A stretch of 64,000 nt of DNA from positions 1-64,000 of the forward strand of contig CAWIDG010000012.1 of the NCBI GenBank assembly GCA_963834875.1, given 5' to 3'. A program made the translations under genes and the position numbers. Position 1 is the stretch's first letter, and every line of letters starts with the position of its first letter. Positions 47,875 through 56,440 of this stretch are shown here, one piece after another. Origin of the DNA: DATAGF01 sp963834875 (GTDB taxonomy: Bacteria > Actinomycetota > Thermoleophilia > Miltoncostaeales > Miltoncostaeaceae). A model generated the notes under the pieces. The model was not told the origin of the DNA. It did not search any database and worked only from the letters and a program-made list of their open reading frames with translations.

Positions 47875-49414
47875 GGGAACTAGGTTAGCGCCGGCGCCCG
47901 AGCGCCGGCTCGCGGTGATCGACATGGGGTCGAACACCTTCCGGCTGGTGGTGTTCCGCTACCGCAGCGGAGGCTCGTTCCAGCTCGTCGACGAGATCCG
48001 CGACGTCGTCCGGCTGTCGGGCGGGGCGGGGCCCGACGGGCTGCGAGCCGAGGCGATCGAGCGCGCCGGCCACACGGTCCGGCTCTACGCGGCCTTCTGC
48101 GAGGCGGCCGGCCTCGACGACGTCGCGCCCGTGGCCACGAGCGCGGTCCGCGACGCGGCCAACGCGGCCGACGCCCTCGAGGCGCTGTCGGCGGGCGGGT
48201 CGCTCCCCGTGCGGATCCTGTCGGCCGAGGAGGAGGCGTGGTACGGCTACCTGGGCGCGGTCAACAGCACGACCCTCGGCGACGGGCACGTCCTCGACAT
48301 CGGCGGCGGGAGCGTCCAGATCTCCCAGGTGGTCGGGCGCAAGCTCGGGCGCACCCTCTCCCGCCCACTCGGCGCCGTCCGCATGACCGAGCGCTTCCTC
48401 CCCCGGCAGCGCGCGTCGCGGGCCGATCTCAAGGCGCTGCGCAAGCACGTGGCCCGCGAGCTCGGCGACGTGGCCTGGCTGGAGCGCACGGGCGGGCGGA
48501 TGGTGGGCATCGGCGGGACCATCCGGACGCTGGCCGCGATGCACCAGCGGCGCACGCGCTACGCGCTCGACGAGATCCACGGCTACCTCCTCAGCCGCGA
48601 CGGCATCGAGGAGCTGATCGAGGCCATGGCCGAGCTGCCGGCGCGCGATCGCGGCCAGCTGCCGGGGCTGAAGCACGACCGCGCCGACATCACGCTGGCC
48701 GGGGCGACGGTGATCTCGACGGCGCTGGAGCACCTCGGCGTCGACGGCATCGAGATCTGCGCCCAGGGACTGCGGGAGGGGATCTTCTACGAGCGCTTCC
48801 TCGCGCCGGCCGACCCGCCGCTGATCGGGGACGTGCGCCGCCAGAGCGTCCTCAACCTCGTCGACATCTACCGCTGCGAGCGGCCGCACGCCGAGCGTGT
48901 CACCGAGCTCGCGCTGGCCGTGTACGACGAGCTCGCGCGGCTGGGCATCGTGGCCCTGGAGCACCCCGAGCGCGAGCTGCTCTGGGCGGCCGGGATGCTG
49001 CACGACGCGGGCGTGATGGTCGACTACAACGACCACCACAAGCACGGGTACTACCTCGTGCTGAACGCCGGGCTGCCCGGCTTCCGCCACCGCGAGCTGG
49101 CCCTCGTCGCGCTGCTGGTGCGGGCCCACCGCAAGGCCCTGCCGAGCCCCGCCCCCCTCGAGAGCGTCCTCGACGCCGACGACGACGACCGCCTGATGCG
49201 CCTCGCGGCGTGCCTGCGGCTGGCCGAGCAGCTCGAGCGCGGCCGCGCGGGTGGGATCCGGCAGGTGAGGATCGAGGCCCCGGACGGAACCGTCCGGCTC
49301 GCCGTCCAGGCAGAGGGCGACCCCGCGGTCGCGCTCTGGTCGGCCGCCCTCGAGGCGCCGGCCTTCGAGCGCGCCTTCGGCCGCCGCCTCGAGCTGACGG
49401 TGGACCAGCGCTAG
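47873..49414 (+). CDS. ppx: Ppx/GppA exopolyphosphatase / pppGpp phosphatase family protein
   Basis: A 513-residue sugar-kinase/HSP70-fold phosphatase. It has AVIDMGSNTFRLVVFRY (phosphate 1), ATSAVRDAANAADALEALSA, AEEEAWYGYLGAVNS, DIGGGSVQISQVVG (phosphate 2) and GIGGTIRTLAAMH. The C-terminal HD-like domain (about 315-500) has ELLWAAGMLHDAGVMVDYND. Degrades polyphosphate or pppGpp; its divergent neighbour is a SpoT-like hydrolase, so both may act in stringent-response nucleotide turnover. ATG 47873 is used; a later start near GTG 47917 is also possible. Confidence 0.92.
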   Translation: MGTRLAPAPERRLAVIDMGSNTFRLVVFRYRSGGSFQLVDEIRDVVRLSGGAGPDGLRAEAIERAGHTVRLYAAFCEAAGLDDVAPVATSAVRDAANAADALEALSAGGSLPVRILSAEEEAWYGYLGAVNSTTLGDGHVLDIGGGSVQISQVVGRKLGRTLSRPLGAVRMTERFLPRQRASRADLKALRKHVARELGDVAWLERTGGRMVGIGGTIRTLAAMHQRRTRYALDEIHGYLLSRDGIEELIEAMAELPARDRGQLPGLKHDRADITLAGATVISTALEHLGVDGIEICAQGLREGIFYERFLAPADPPLIGDVRRQSVLNLVDIYRCERPHAERVTELALAVYDELARLGIVALEHPERELLWAAGMLHDAGVMVDYNDHHKHGYYLVLNAGLPGFRHRELALVALLVRAHRKALPSPAPLESVLDADDDDRLMRLAACLRLAEQLERGRAGGIRQVRIEAPDGTVRLAVQAEGDPAVALWSAALEAPAFERAFGRRLELTVDQR

Positions 49415-49740
49415 CCGCCGGCGGCCACCACGCGGTAGCGGGCCGCCAGGTGCTCGACGATCCGCGCGCGGTGGTCACCCTGGATCTCGACCGTCCCCGC
49501 CTTCACGGCCCCGCCCGAGCCGCACATGCGCTTCAGCTCGGCCGCGACCCCGCGGAGGTCCGCGGGCGGGAGCCCGGTCACGAGCGTCACGGTCTTGCCG
49601 CGGCGCCCCGACGACGTGCGGCTGACGCGGACGATGCCGTCCCGGGGAGGGCCGGCCGCGGCGCCCTCGCCCTCGCGCGGCACGCGCACGCGGCCGCCCT
49701 CGGTGGAGTAGACGCGGCGGCTGTTGTCGGAAATCGTCAC
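49411..49740 (-). CDS. SUI1/eIF1-like translation factor (YciH family)
   Basis: A 109-residue protein. The SUI1 domain begins near residue 40: GKTVTLVTGLPPADLRGVAA, then ELKRMCGSGGAVKAGTVEIQ and GDHRARIVEHLAARYRV, matching YciH, the bacterial homologue of eIF1. The N-terminal ~38 residues include a short, Arg-rich linker. Its stop overlaps the Ppx stop by 4 bases on the opposite strand. Confidence 0.9.
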   Translation of the reverse strand: MTISDNSRRVYSTEGGRVRVPREGEGAAAGPPRDGIVRVSRTSSGRRGKTVTLVTGLPPADLRGVAAELKRMCGSGGAVKAGTVEIQGDHRARIVEHLAARYRVVAAGG

Positions 49741-49767
49741 CAGGTTTCGAGAGTATCTCGTCGTCTT

Positions 49768-49798
49768 ATCGGACCGATCCGGTTCTCTTTGATAGTGT
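49768..49798 (+). promoter_or_regulatory. cysH promoter with dyad
   Basis: ATCGG-A-CCGAT (49768-49778) is followed by TAGTGT (49793-49798), a -10 box 7 bases before GTG 49806. The 8-mer GACCGATC at 49772-49779 is identical to a half-site in the dyad upstream of the osmoprotectant operon (39035-39042). Confidence 0.45.
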
Positions 49799-49805
49799 CG
49801 CCCCC

Positions 49806-50525
49806 GTGAGCACCCTCGCGGTCTCCAACGAGGACTTTCGCATCATCTCCGACGAGCTGGAGGGCCGCCCGGCGGAGCACGTGCTGGCCTGGGCCGCCGA
49901 CCGGTTCGCCGGGCGCATCGTCCTCACGTGCTCCTGGCAGATGCAGTCCTCGGTGCTCGTCGACATGATCGACCGCATCGGGGCCGAGGTCCGGATCGTG
50001 GAGCTGGACACGGGCCTGCTCTTCCCCGAGACCTACGAGACCCGCGACCGGCTGATCGAGCGCTACGGCCTCGAGGTCGAGCGCATCGATCCCGAGCAGA
50101 CCGTCGCCGAGCAGGAGCGCAGCGAGGGGCCGCAGCTCTGGCGGCGCGACCCCGACCGCTGCTGCGGCCTGCGAAAGGTCGCGCCCCTCGCGCGGGCCCT
50201 CGTGGGAATGGACGCGTGGATCACCGGCATCCGCCGCACCCAGAGCCCGGGGCGGCTCACCGCTCGGGTGGTCGACCTCGACGAGAGCCGCGGCGTCGTC
50301 AAGATCCAGCCGCTCGTCGACTGGAGCGACGAGGACGTGAGGGGCTACCTCTACGCCCACGACGTCCCCTACAACCCGCTCCACGACCAGGGGTATCCGT
50401 CGATCGGCTGTGTACCCTGCACCCGAGCGGTCCGCGAGGGCGAGGACCCCCGCGCCGGCCGCTGGGCGCACGCCGGCAAGACCGAGTGCGGGATCCACCT
50501 GCCCTCGGGCCGGCCCGCCGACTGA
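49806..50525 (+). CDS. cysH: APS/PAPS reductase, iron-sulfur type
   Basis: A 239-residue thioredoxin-dependent reductase that yields sulfite. P-loop-like region VLTCSWQMQSSVLVDMIDRI, VELDTGLLFPETYETRDRLI, the cysteine pair in RRDPDRCCGLRKVAPL, ITGIRRTQSPGR, GYPSIGCVPCTRAVREGED, and the catalytic cysteine in KTECGIHLPSG. The CC...CxxC set shows a [4Fe-4S] cluster, which favours adenosine phosphosulfate (APS) as substrate. cysC follows 51 bases later; sulfurylase genes are not in the window. Confidence 0.95.
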   Translation: MSTLAVSNEDFRIISDELEGRPAEHVLAWAADRFAGRIVLTCSWQMQSSVLVDMIDRIGAEVRIVELDTGLLFPETYETRDRLIERYGLEVERIDPEQTVAEQERSEGPQLWRRDPDRCCGLRKVAPLARALVGMDAWITGIRRTQSPGRLTARVVDLDESRGVVKIQPLVDWSDEDVRGYLYAHDVPYNPLHDQGYPSIGCVPCTRAVREGEDPRAGRWAHAGKTECGIHLPSGRPAD

Positions 50526-50576
50526 CGGCAACGAGGACGACCGGGGCGACGGGCCCCGAGGGAGGGCTCTCCGAGA

Positions 50577-51134
50577 GTGAGTGAGCGCGACGGCTTCACC
50601 CTGTGGTTCACCGGGCTCTCCGGCTCGGGCAAGACGACGGTCGCCGAGGCCGTCGGCTCCGAGCTCGAGCGCCGCGGCCTGCTGGTCGAGTACCTCGACG
50701 GCGACGTCGTCCGCACCCACCTCTCCAAGGGCCTCGGGTTCTCGAAGGAGGACCGCGACACCAACATCGAGCGCATCGGCTGGGTCGCCAGCCGCCTCAC
50801 CCGCGCAGGGGCGGTCACGCTCGTCTCGGCGATCTCCCCGTACATCGAGACCCGCGCGGCCGCGCGCCGGATGGTCGAGGAGTTCGGGGCCTTCGTCGAG
50901 GTGTTCGTCAACGCGTCGGTGGAGGAGTGCGCTCGCCGCGACACGAAGGGGCTGTACGCGAAGGCGTTCGCCGGCGAGATCAAGGAGTTCACCGGCGTGA
51001 GCGACCCGTACGAGCCGCCGCCGGCCCCCGACGTGCACATCCGCACCGAGCAGGAGTCGCCCGACGACAGCGCGGCGCGCGTCCTGGCCGAGCTGGAGGC
51101 CCGCGGCCTCGTCGGCCGCGCGGTGACCGCGTAG
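50577..51134 (+). CDS. cysC: Adenylylsulfate (APS) kinase
   Basis: A 185-residue enzyme. The P-loop is FTGLSGSGKTTVAEAV; also present are YLDGDVVRTHLSKGLGFSKE, DRDTNIERIGWVASRLTRAG, LVSAISPYIETRAAARRM and GLYAKAFAGEIKEFTGVSDP. It makes PAPS from APS. A PAPS-forming kinase next to an APS-type reductase suggests PAPS is for sulfotransfer, or that the reductase accepts both. GTG 50577 is preceded by GGGAGGG. The frame is intact. Confidence 0.95.
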   Translation: MSERDGFTLWFTGLSGSGKTTVAEAVGSELERRGLLVEYLDGDVVRTHLSKGLGFSKEDRDTNIERIGWVASRLTRAGAVTLVSAISPYIETRAAARRMVEEFGAFVEVFVNASVEECARRDTKGLYAKAFAGEIKEFTGVSDPYEPPPAPDVHIRTEQESPDDSAARVLAELEARGLVGRAVTA

Positions 51135-51965
51135 CCGCCGGCCGGGCCGACCTCCACCTCCACACCGTCGCCTCCGACGGCTCGCTCGAGCCCGAGGCGC
51201 TGGTCGGGCTGGCGGCGGCCTCGGGGGTCGGCGTCCTGGCCGTCACCGACCACGACACGATCGACGGCGTCGCCGCGGCGCTGCGCGCCGGCCTGCGTCA
51301 CGGCGTGCGGGTCGTCCCGGGGGTCGAGCTCTCCCTGAGGGCCCCATCGGGGTCGCTGCACCTGCTCGGCTACTTCCGCGATCCGGTGCCACGGCCGCTC
51401 GTCGAGCGGCTCGCCCAGCTGCGCGCGGCTCGCGAGGCAGCGGGCGCGGGCCATGGTGGAGCGGCTCGCCGCGGCCGGGGCCCCGATCTCGTTCGAGGAC
51501 GTGGCCGCCCGCGCGGCCGGGCCGATCGGCCGGCCCCACCTGGCCGATGCCGTCGCCGCCGCGGGTCACGCGCGCGACCGCCAGGACGCCTTCGACCGCT
51601 TCCTCGCAGACGACGGCCCCGCGTTCGTCCCCCACCGGGCGCTCGCCCCCGAGGAGGCCGTCCGGCTGGTCGCCGACTCGGGCGGCGCGGCCGCGCTCGC
51701 CCACCCCGCGTCCCTCCGCATGGCGCCCGACCGGCTCGCGTCCCTCGTCGCGCGGCTCGCATCCGCCGGCCTGCGCGGGATCGAGGTCCACCGGCCCGAC
51801 CACACCCCCGAGCGCCGCGACGCCTACGCCGCCCTGGCCCGCCGCCACGGGCTGGTCGCGACGGGCGGCTCCGACTTCCACGGGCCCGAGGAGGAGCTGC
51901 GGCCCGGCGACACCGGGACCCCTCCCCTGCCGCCCGACGCGATCGACCGGCTGCTCCCGGCGTGA
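51131..51965 (+). CDS. PHP-domain phosphoesterase (one frame break)
   Basis: About 278 residues. The metal site shows ADLHLHTVASDGSLEP, GVLAVTDHDTIDGVAAALRA and VPGVELSLRAPSGSLHLLGY; after a break near 51440 (an extra A after GAGGC), the rest has GRPHLADAVAAAGHARDRQD, GGAAALAHPASL and ATGGSDFHGPEEELRPGDTG. The pattern matches the YciV/TrpH-like group (RNase AM or 3',5'-nucleoside bisphosphatase), which degrades PAP; that would fit with cysC and cysH upstream. No canonical start codon is visible in frame at the N-terminus; the start given is approximate. Confidence 0.78.
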
Positions 51966-51993
51966 CGCGGAGGCGATCCGCTACGTTGGCGGC

Positions 51994-53796
51994 GTGACCA
52001 CGACGGCCGGCGCCGCCCCCGTCCCGACCGGCCCGCGGGCCGCCGGGATCCACTGGGACCTGTCCCCGCTCGTCTCCGGCGCCGACGAGGCGCGGCGGCG
52101 GCTGGAGGCCGGCCTGGACCGCGCCCGCGAGTTCGAGCGCCGGTACCGCGGCACGCTCGCGACCATCGAGCCGCCCGGGCTCGCCGAGGCGCTCGAGGAG
52201 CTCTCCGCGATCGACAACGAGCTCTCGCGGGTGAGCTCGTACGTCCACCTGCGCGAGTCGGTCGACGTGACCTCGCAGGAGAACAAGGACCTGTCGGCGG
52301 CGGTCGACCGCGCGCTCGTCGAGGCCGCCAACGCGCTGCGGTTCTTCGACCTCGAGTGGATCGCGCTGCCGGAGGAGCGCGCACGGGAGCTGTACGACTC
52401 CCCCGAGGCATCGCGCGACCGCCACTACCTCGTCGCGCTGCGCCGCTTCGCGCCGCACACGCTGTCCGAGCCCGAGGAGCGGATGCTCGCCGAGCGCGGG
52501 CCGGCGGCGGTCAGCGCCTGGCAGACCCTCTTCGGCCGCATCACCTCGACCCTGGAGGTGCCGTTCGACGCCGGGGAGGGTGAGGAGCCCCACACGATCG
52601 ACCGGCTGCTCGCGCACGTCCGGGACCCCGACCGAGACCTCCGCCGCCGCGCGCTCGAGACGCTCTACGACGCCCTCGGCCCGCACGCCGACACCCTCGC
52701 GCACACCTACGACACGCTCGTGGGCGATCGCCTCGCGATGGACCGCCTCCGCCACTACACGGCGCCGATGGACCCCACCCACCTCCGCAACGAGCTGCCC
52801 GGCGAGGTGGTCGACCGCATGCTCGATGCCGTGGAGCAGCACTACCGCGTCGCCCACCGCTGGTTCCGGGTGAAGGCGGGGATCCTCGGCCTCGAGCGCC
52901 TGGAGCTGCACGACCAGTACGCGCCGATCGGCGAGTTCCGGGCGGTGGACTACCCCGAGGCCCGGCGCCTGATCGACGAGTCGTTCGGGCGCTTCTCGCC
53001 CCGGGTCGCCGGCATCGCCGGCGCGTTCTTCGACGAGCGGCGCGTCGATGCCGAGCCGCGCGCGGGCAAGCGCGGCGGCGCCTTCTGCGCGCCCGTGGCC
53101 CAGGACGCGTCGCCCTACGTGCTCATGAACTTCACGGACCGCATGGACGACGTGATGACGCTGGCCCACGAGCTCGGCCACGGGATGCACTTCACGCTCG
53201 CCTCGGAGGAGCAGACCGCGCTGTCGGCGGGCACCGGCCTCGCGCTCGCCGAGGTCCCCTCGACCTTCGCGGAGCTGCTGGCGTTCGACCACCTGATGGT
53301 CACCGAGACCGACCCGGCGACCCGCCGGGCGCTCGTCTCCGAGCGGGTCGAGGGCTCGTTCGCGACCGTCTTCCGCCAGACCGTGCTGACGCGCTACGAG
53401 CAGCGCGCCTACGCCCTGCGCGACGAGGGCCGCGCCCTCACGCCGGAGCGGCTCTCGGACATCTGGTTCGAGGAGAACCGGAAGTACTACGGCGACTCGG
53501 TCCTGCTGCCGGAGCGCTACCGGCTGGGGTGGTCCTACATCCCCCACTTCATCTCGACCCGCTTCTACACGTACGCCTACGTCTTCGCGCACCTCGCCAC
53601 GCTCGCGCTCTACGCGCGCTACCGGGAGCGGGGCGCCGGGTTCGTCGACGACTACCTCGGGTTCCTGGCCGCCGGCGGGTCGATGGCGCCGGCCGAGCTG
53701 CTGGGCTCGCTGGGGGTCGATCTCGACGACCCGGCGGTCTGGGAGCCGGGCTTCGCCGAGATGGAGCGGATGGTCGAGGTGGCCGAGGCCGGCTGA
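51994..53796 (+). CDS. pepF: M3-family oligoendopeptidase F
   Basis: A 600-residue cytoplasmic zinc peptidase cutting short peptides. The N-terminal helical domain begins IHWDLSPLVSGADEARRRLE; the catalytic part has KRGGAFCAPVAQDASPYVLM, the zinc motif HELGHGMHFTLASEEQTAL at about residue 392, then ALAEVPSTFAELLAFDHLM with the third ligand glutamate, and HFISTRFYTYAYVFAHLATL near the end. GTG 51994 follows TACGTT (51982-51987). The frame is intact. Confidence 0.93.
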   Translation: MTTTAGAAPVPTGPRAAGIHWDLSPLVSGADEARRRLEAGLDRAREFERRYRGTLATIEPPGLAEALEELSAIDNELSRVSSYVHLRESVDVTSQENKDLSAAVDRALVEAANALRFFDLEWIALPEERARELYDSPEASRDRHYLVALRRFAPHTLSEPEERMLAERGPAAVSAWQTLFGRITSTLEVPFDAGEGEEPHTIDRLLAHVRDPDRDLRRRALETLYDALGPHADTLAHTYDTLVGDRLAMDRLRHYTAPMDPTHLRNELPGEVVDRMLDAVEQHYRVAHRWFRVKAGILGLERLELHDQYAPIGEFRAVDYPEARRLIDESFGRFSPRVAGIAGAFFDERRVDAEPRAGKRGGAFCAPVAQDASPYVLMNFTDRMDDVMTLAHELGHGMHFTLASEEQTALSAGTGLALAEVPSTFAELLAFDHLMVTETDPATRRALVSERVEGSFATVFRQTVLTRYEQRAYALRDEGRALTPERLSDIWFEENRKYYGDSVLLPERYRLGWSYIPHFISTRFYTYAYVFAHLATLALYARYRERGAGFVDDYLGFLAAGGSMAPAELLGSLGVDLDDPAVWEPGFAEMERMVEVAEAG

Positions 53797-53821
53797 GGCG
53801 GTCGGCGGGGGCGCGCGCGGT

Positions 53822-54292
53822 CTAGACCTTCGAGGCCTTCTTCGACGCCTTCAGCGGGTTGAGCGCCTTCTGCACCTGCTCGGGCAGATCGCCGATCGGG
53901 TAGAGCTGGCGGCCGCACTCGCCGCCGCTGCGGGTGGGCCGGGCGTGGCAGGTCACCGGGGTGCTCCACACGGCGACGGTGCGGTGGCCGCGGTCGCAGA
54001 GGAAGACCTTCGCCTGGCGCCCCGATGCCGGGCCCACCGGCGTCGGGATGGCCTCTTCGGCCAGCTCCTCCTCGGCGGCGAGGATCGCCGGATCGGGCTC
54101 CTCCTCGGCCTCGGCCGGCTCGGGGGCGGCATCCTCCGGAGCCTCGGGCTCGGGGGCGGCATCCTCCGGAGCCTCGGGCTCGGGCTCGGATGCCTCGGCG
54201 GCCGCCGGCTCCACCTCGGCCGCGGGCTCCTCCGCCGGGGCCTCCGCCTCCTGCTCCTCGACCGCCTCTGCGGCCTCCTGGCTCTCGCTCAT
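53822..54292 (-). CDS. Acidic low-complexity protein with C-terminal zinc ribbon
   Basis: A 156-residue protein. Residues 1-90 are nearly all Glu, Ala and Pro; the stretch PEPEAPEDAA is repeated twice in tandem (a 30-bp DNA repeat). The C-terminal ~65 residues contain KVFLCDRGHRTVAVWST then TCHARPTRSGGECGRQLYPI, a possible C-x3-H ... C-x10-C zinc site, and a basic tail KASKKASKV. The acidic arm may mimic nucleic acid or mediate binding to basic proteins. No family is recognised. Confidence 0.6.
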   Translation of the reverse strand: MSESQEAAEAVEEQEAEAPAEEPAAEVEPAAAEASEPEPEAPEDAAPEPEAPEDAAPEPAEAEEEPDPAILAAEEELAEEAIPTPVGPASGRQAKVFLCDRGHRTVAVWSTPVTCHARPTRSGGECGRQLYPIGDLPEQVQKALNPLKASKKASKV

Positions 54293-54342
54293 CGCTCCTC
54301 CGCCTGGCTCGGGACCCGGGGAGGATAGCGCGGCGGCCCCGC

Positions 54343-54771
54343 CTACCGGCCCTTCTCGAGCAGCCTGGCCGCCTGCTGCCCGCGCAGCCGCTCGAAGTTG
54401 GCCATCGCGCGGTCGAAGCCCACGATGCCGGGGTCGAGCAGCGCCCGCGTCCGCCAGAGGCGGTACTCGGCGAAGTGGCTCGGGTTCACGCCGAGCACGC
54501 TCGCGAGGCGCTCGAGCTGCTCGGGCGTCGGGGGCGCGCCCGAGCCGGTGGAGAGCTGGTGCAGACGCGTCCGGCTGATCGCGATCCCCTCGGCCCGGAG
54601 CAGGCCGGCCAGCGCGCCGATGGTCAGCCGCCTCTTCGCGAGGAGCAGGGGCAGGGCGACGCTGAGCGGCTCGTCGGCGACGCTCGGGCGCGCCTGCCGC
54701 CCGTCGGGCATGGGCTGCGGGACCATCGGGAGGTTGAGCCTACGATCCCGGCCCGCCGGGGGGAAGGGCAC
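54343..54771 (-). CDS. XRE-family DNA-binding regulator
   Basis: Up to 142 residues (a start at ATG 54726 would give 127). The HTH region reads LTIGALAGLLRAEGIAISRT, then RLHQLSTGSGAPPTPEQLER and LASVLGVNPSHFAEYRLWRT, typical of lambda-repressor-like domains of actinobacteria, where NPSHFAEYR recurs. The C-terminal helix (AMANFERLRGQQAARLLEKG) may dimerise. It is divergent from the methyltransferase gene. Targets unknown. Confidence 0.8.
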   Translation of the reverse strand: MPFPPAGRDRRLNLPMVPQPMPDGRQARPSVADEPLSVALPLLLAKRRLTIGALAGLLRAEGIAISRTRLHQLSTGSGAPPTPEQLERLASVLGVNPSHFAEYRLWRTRALLDPGIVGFDRAMANFERLRGQQAARLLEKGR

Positions 54772-54812
54772 GGCGGCGGATGTTCCGTTTCCGCCGGGCT
54801 AGCCTGACGGAT

Positions 54813-55539
54813 GTGGACGATTCGCTCGTCGCGTTCGACCCCATCCGGGATGACGTCGAGGTCGGGCCGGTGGTCCTCACGATCCTGCGGCCGCGGAGCG
54901 CCGAGGAGCTCATCGACGAGGACGACTACGCCCGGGACGAGCGCCTCCCGTACTGGGCCGACCTCTGGCCGAGCGGAATCGTCCTCGCCGAGCGACTGAG
55001 CGCCCGGCCGCTCGCCGGGACGAGGGCCGTCGAGCTCGGCTGCGGCGTCGGCGTCCCCGCCATCGTCGCGGCGCTCGGCGGCGCCGACGTGCTCGCCACC
55101 GACTGGTACCCGGAGGCCCTGGCGTTCACCCGCGCCAACGCCGCCGCCGCCGGGGCCCGGGTGGAGACGATGGCGGTCGACTGGAGGCAGCCGCCTGCCG
55201 CGCTCCTCGCCCGCGAGCCCGGCCGACCTCGTCATCGGCGCCGACCTCCTCTACGAGGCGCGCAACGGCGGCGCCCTCGCCGCCCTCCTGCCCCGGCTGC
55301 TCCGCCCGGGGGGCGAGGCCCTGATCGCCGACCCGCGGCGGCCCCACGCCGCCGCGCTGCTCGAGCCCCTCCGCGCCGCCGGTTGGGGCCACGCGCGCGA
55401 GGACGTCCGCTACGGCGGCCGCCCCGACGAGTCGGGCGCCGTCGTCCACCTGCACCGGCTCGTCGGCCCCGGGAGCCTGATGCGATTTCGGGTCTCGCCG
55501 CGGGGTGGGCTACACTGGTCCGCGAGCGATCCTCGGTAG
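54813..55539 (+). CDS. SAM-dependent methyltransferase, METTL/nicotinamide N-methyltransferase-like (one frame break)
   Basis: About 241 residues after correction. GTG 54813 follows TAGCCT (54800-54805) by 7 bases; an ATG at 54780 lies before this box. It contains YWADLWPSGIVLAERLSARP, motif I AVELGCGVGVPAIVAALGGA and LATDWYPEALAFTRANAAAA; a break at about 55215 (an extra G after GAGCCC) leads into ADLVIGADLLYEARNGGALA and LPRLLRPGGEALIADPRRPH. Similar to METTL21/eEF-lysine and nicotinamide-type methyltransferases. The last residues overlap the tRNA gene by about 10 bases, so the end is uncertain. Confidence 0.8.
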
Positions 55540-55601
55540 CTCAATGGTAGAGCATCCGGCTGTTAACCGGAGGGTTGGGGGTTCGAGTCCCTCCCGAGGA
55601 G
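55530..55601 (+). tRNA. tRNA-Asn (anticodon GTT)
   Basis: A full cloverleaf of 72 bases: acceptor TCCTCGG / CCGAGGA, D-arm around TAGCTCAATGGTAGAGCA, anticodon stem CCGG/CCGG with loop CTGTTAA (anticodon GTT at 55562-55564), T-arm with GGTTCGAGTCC, discriminator G. The 3' CCA is not encoded (CACC follows the discriminator region). Confidence 0.95.
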
Positions 55602-55608
55602 TCACCCG

Positions 55609-55633
55609 AAAGCCCTGCTAACGCGGGCCTTTT
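55609..55633 (+). terminator. Terminator after tRNA-Asn
   Basis: AAAGCCCTGC and GCGGGCCTTT can pair around TAAC, followed by a short T run (TTTT), 8 bases after the tRNA end. A second hairpin, CCACGGC/GCCGTGG, lies at 55645-55668. Confidence 0.7.
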
Positions 55634-55750
55634 GACGTTCTCTCCCACGGCGCCATGGGAAGCCGTGGTTCTACGGTGGTTCTAGAGACTGGCGGCGAGG
55701 GGTACCTCTCGGGCCGGTCAGTTACCCCCCCGACCATGAGCTCAAGGCGT

Positions 55751-56017
55751 TCACGCTCCGATCTGGGCGTTGATCGCTCCCGCCACGGTCAGCCTGCCGT
55801 TGTCCTGCAGGATCAGGAGTTGCCATCCGCCGTAGCCCCCGCCTCCGTGAGCAACGGCGACCACCGTTCCCTCCTCGTCACCTTCGGCCTTCACCCGCTT
55901 GCCGATGATTCCGTCCACTGTGCCCTTCTCTCCTGGGTCTTTGGAATGCGAGGCTTTCACAACCGAGCCGGCGCGGTGGCCCGCCATCTCGACGTCCTCG
56001 CGGCTGAGCTCGGCCAT
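55751..56017 (-). CDS. Small SH3-like protein of unknown function
   Basis: An 88-residue protein from ATG 56017 (AELSREDVEMAGHRAGSVVK), with AAGGAGTCCGTTCC upstream. Its second half has alternating hydrophobic residues and turns: RVKAEGDEEGTVVAVAHGGG, GYGGWQLLILQDNGRLTVAG. This suggests a small beta barrel like the KOW/SH3 or DUF1918-type modules. An upstream extension of the same frame to 57211 is not codon-like and is rejected. It lies in the gene-poor patch after tRNA-Asn. Confidence 0.6.
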   Translation of the reverse strand: MAELSREDVEMAGHRAGSVVKASHSKDPGEKGTVDGIIGKRVKAEGDEEGTVVAVAHGGGGYGGWQLLILQDNGRLTVAGAINAQIGA

Positions 56018-56440
56018 GGAACGGACTCCTTCGTCCTGGGGGCCATGAGCGTACCGACCCCGGTCCGCCCGCCTGAGCCCGTCTCGGTGCCGCACGGTGC
56101 CCGGGATGGCGCCTGTCACGGCAGCGAGTAGGCTCCACGAGATGGGCGGTCCGGGCCATCGCGTCCGCCCATCCGGAGAGGTAGCAGGCGGCGCCGGCCT
56201 AGGGCGGGCCGGCGCCGCCTCGCGTCCACTTTGCGAGCGGGCCCCCGTGGTTTTTCTCACAAAGAGCCGCGCCTCTAGGTGCCGTAGCACCCCGGTGTAC
56301 ACACGCCCCCCCGGGGTCAATGCTCCCCGAGGCAGGATCGTGGAAGTACGACGATTGCGCGTGCAGTGCGGGCTGGGAGAGGATCGCGGCGGGGTTGTGA
56401 TTTCCCGCAGCCCCGATAGACCCAGGAAAGAGAGGCTCCC
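56018..56440. other. 423-base stretch with hairpin but no gene
   Basis: No convincing reading frame. It holds the divergent upstream regions of the genes at 56017 (minus) and 56441 (plus), a very strong hairpin at 56185-56219, a small hairpin GGTGC/GCACC (56278-56291), and a possible promoter for the plus-strand gene (TTGTGA at about 56395, TAGACC 16 bases later). Base composition is less GC-rich than its surroundings. Confidence 0.5.
56185..56219. terminator. 14-bp perfect hairpin
   Basis: AGGCGGCGCCGGCC and GGCCGGCGCCGCCT are perfect inverted copies around a 7-base loop. No T run. It lies between divergent genes, so it is not an ordinary end-of-gene terminator for either and may be a remnant of a lost gene or a processing site. 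Confidence 0.55.

Noticed and set aside
56285..56320. GGTGTACACACGCCCC, resembling the 3' end of 16S rRNA
   Set aside because: Similarity is limited to about 12 bases; no flanking rRNA helices are present.
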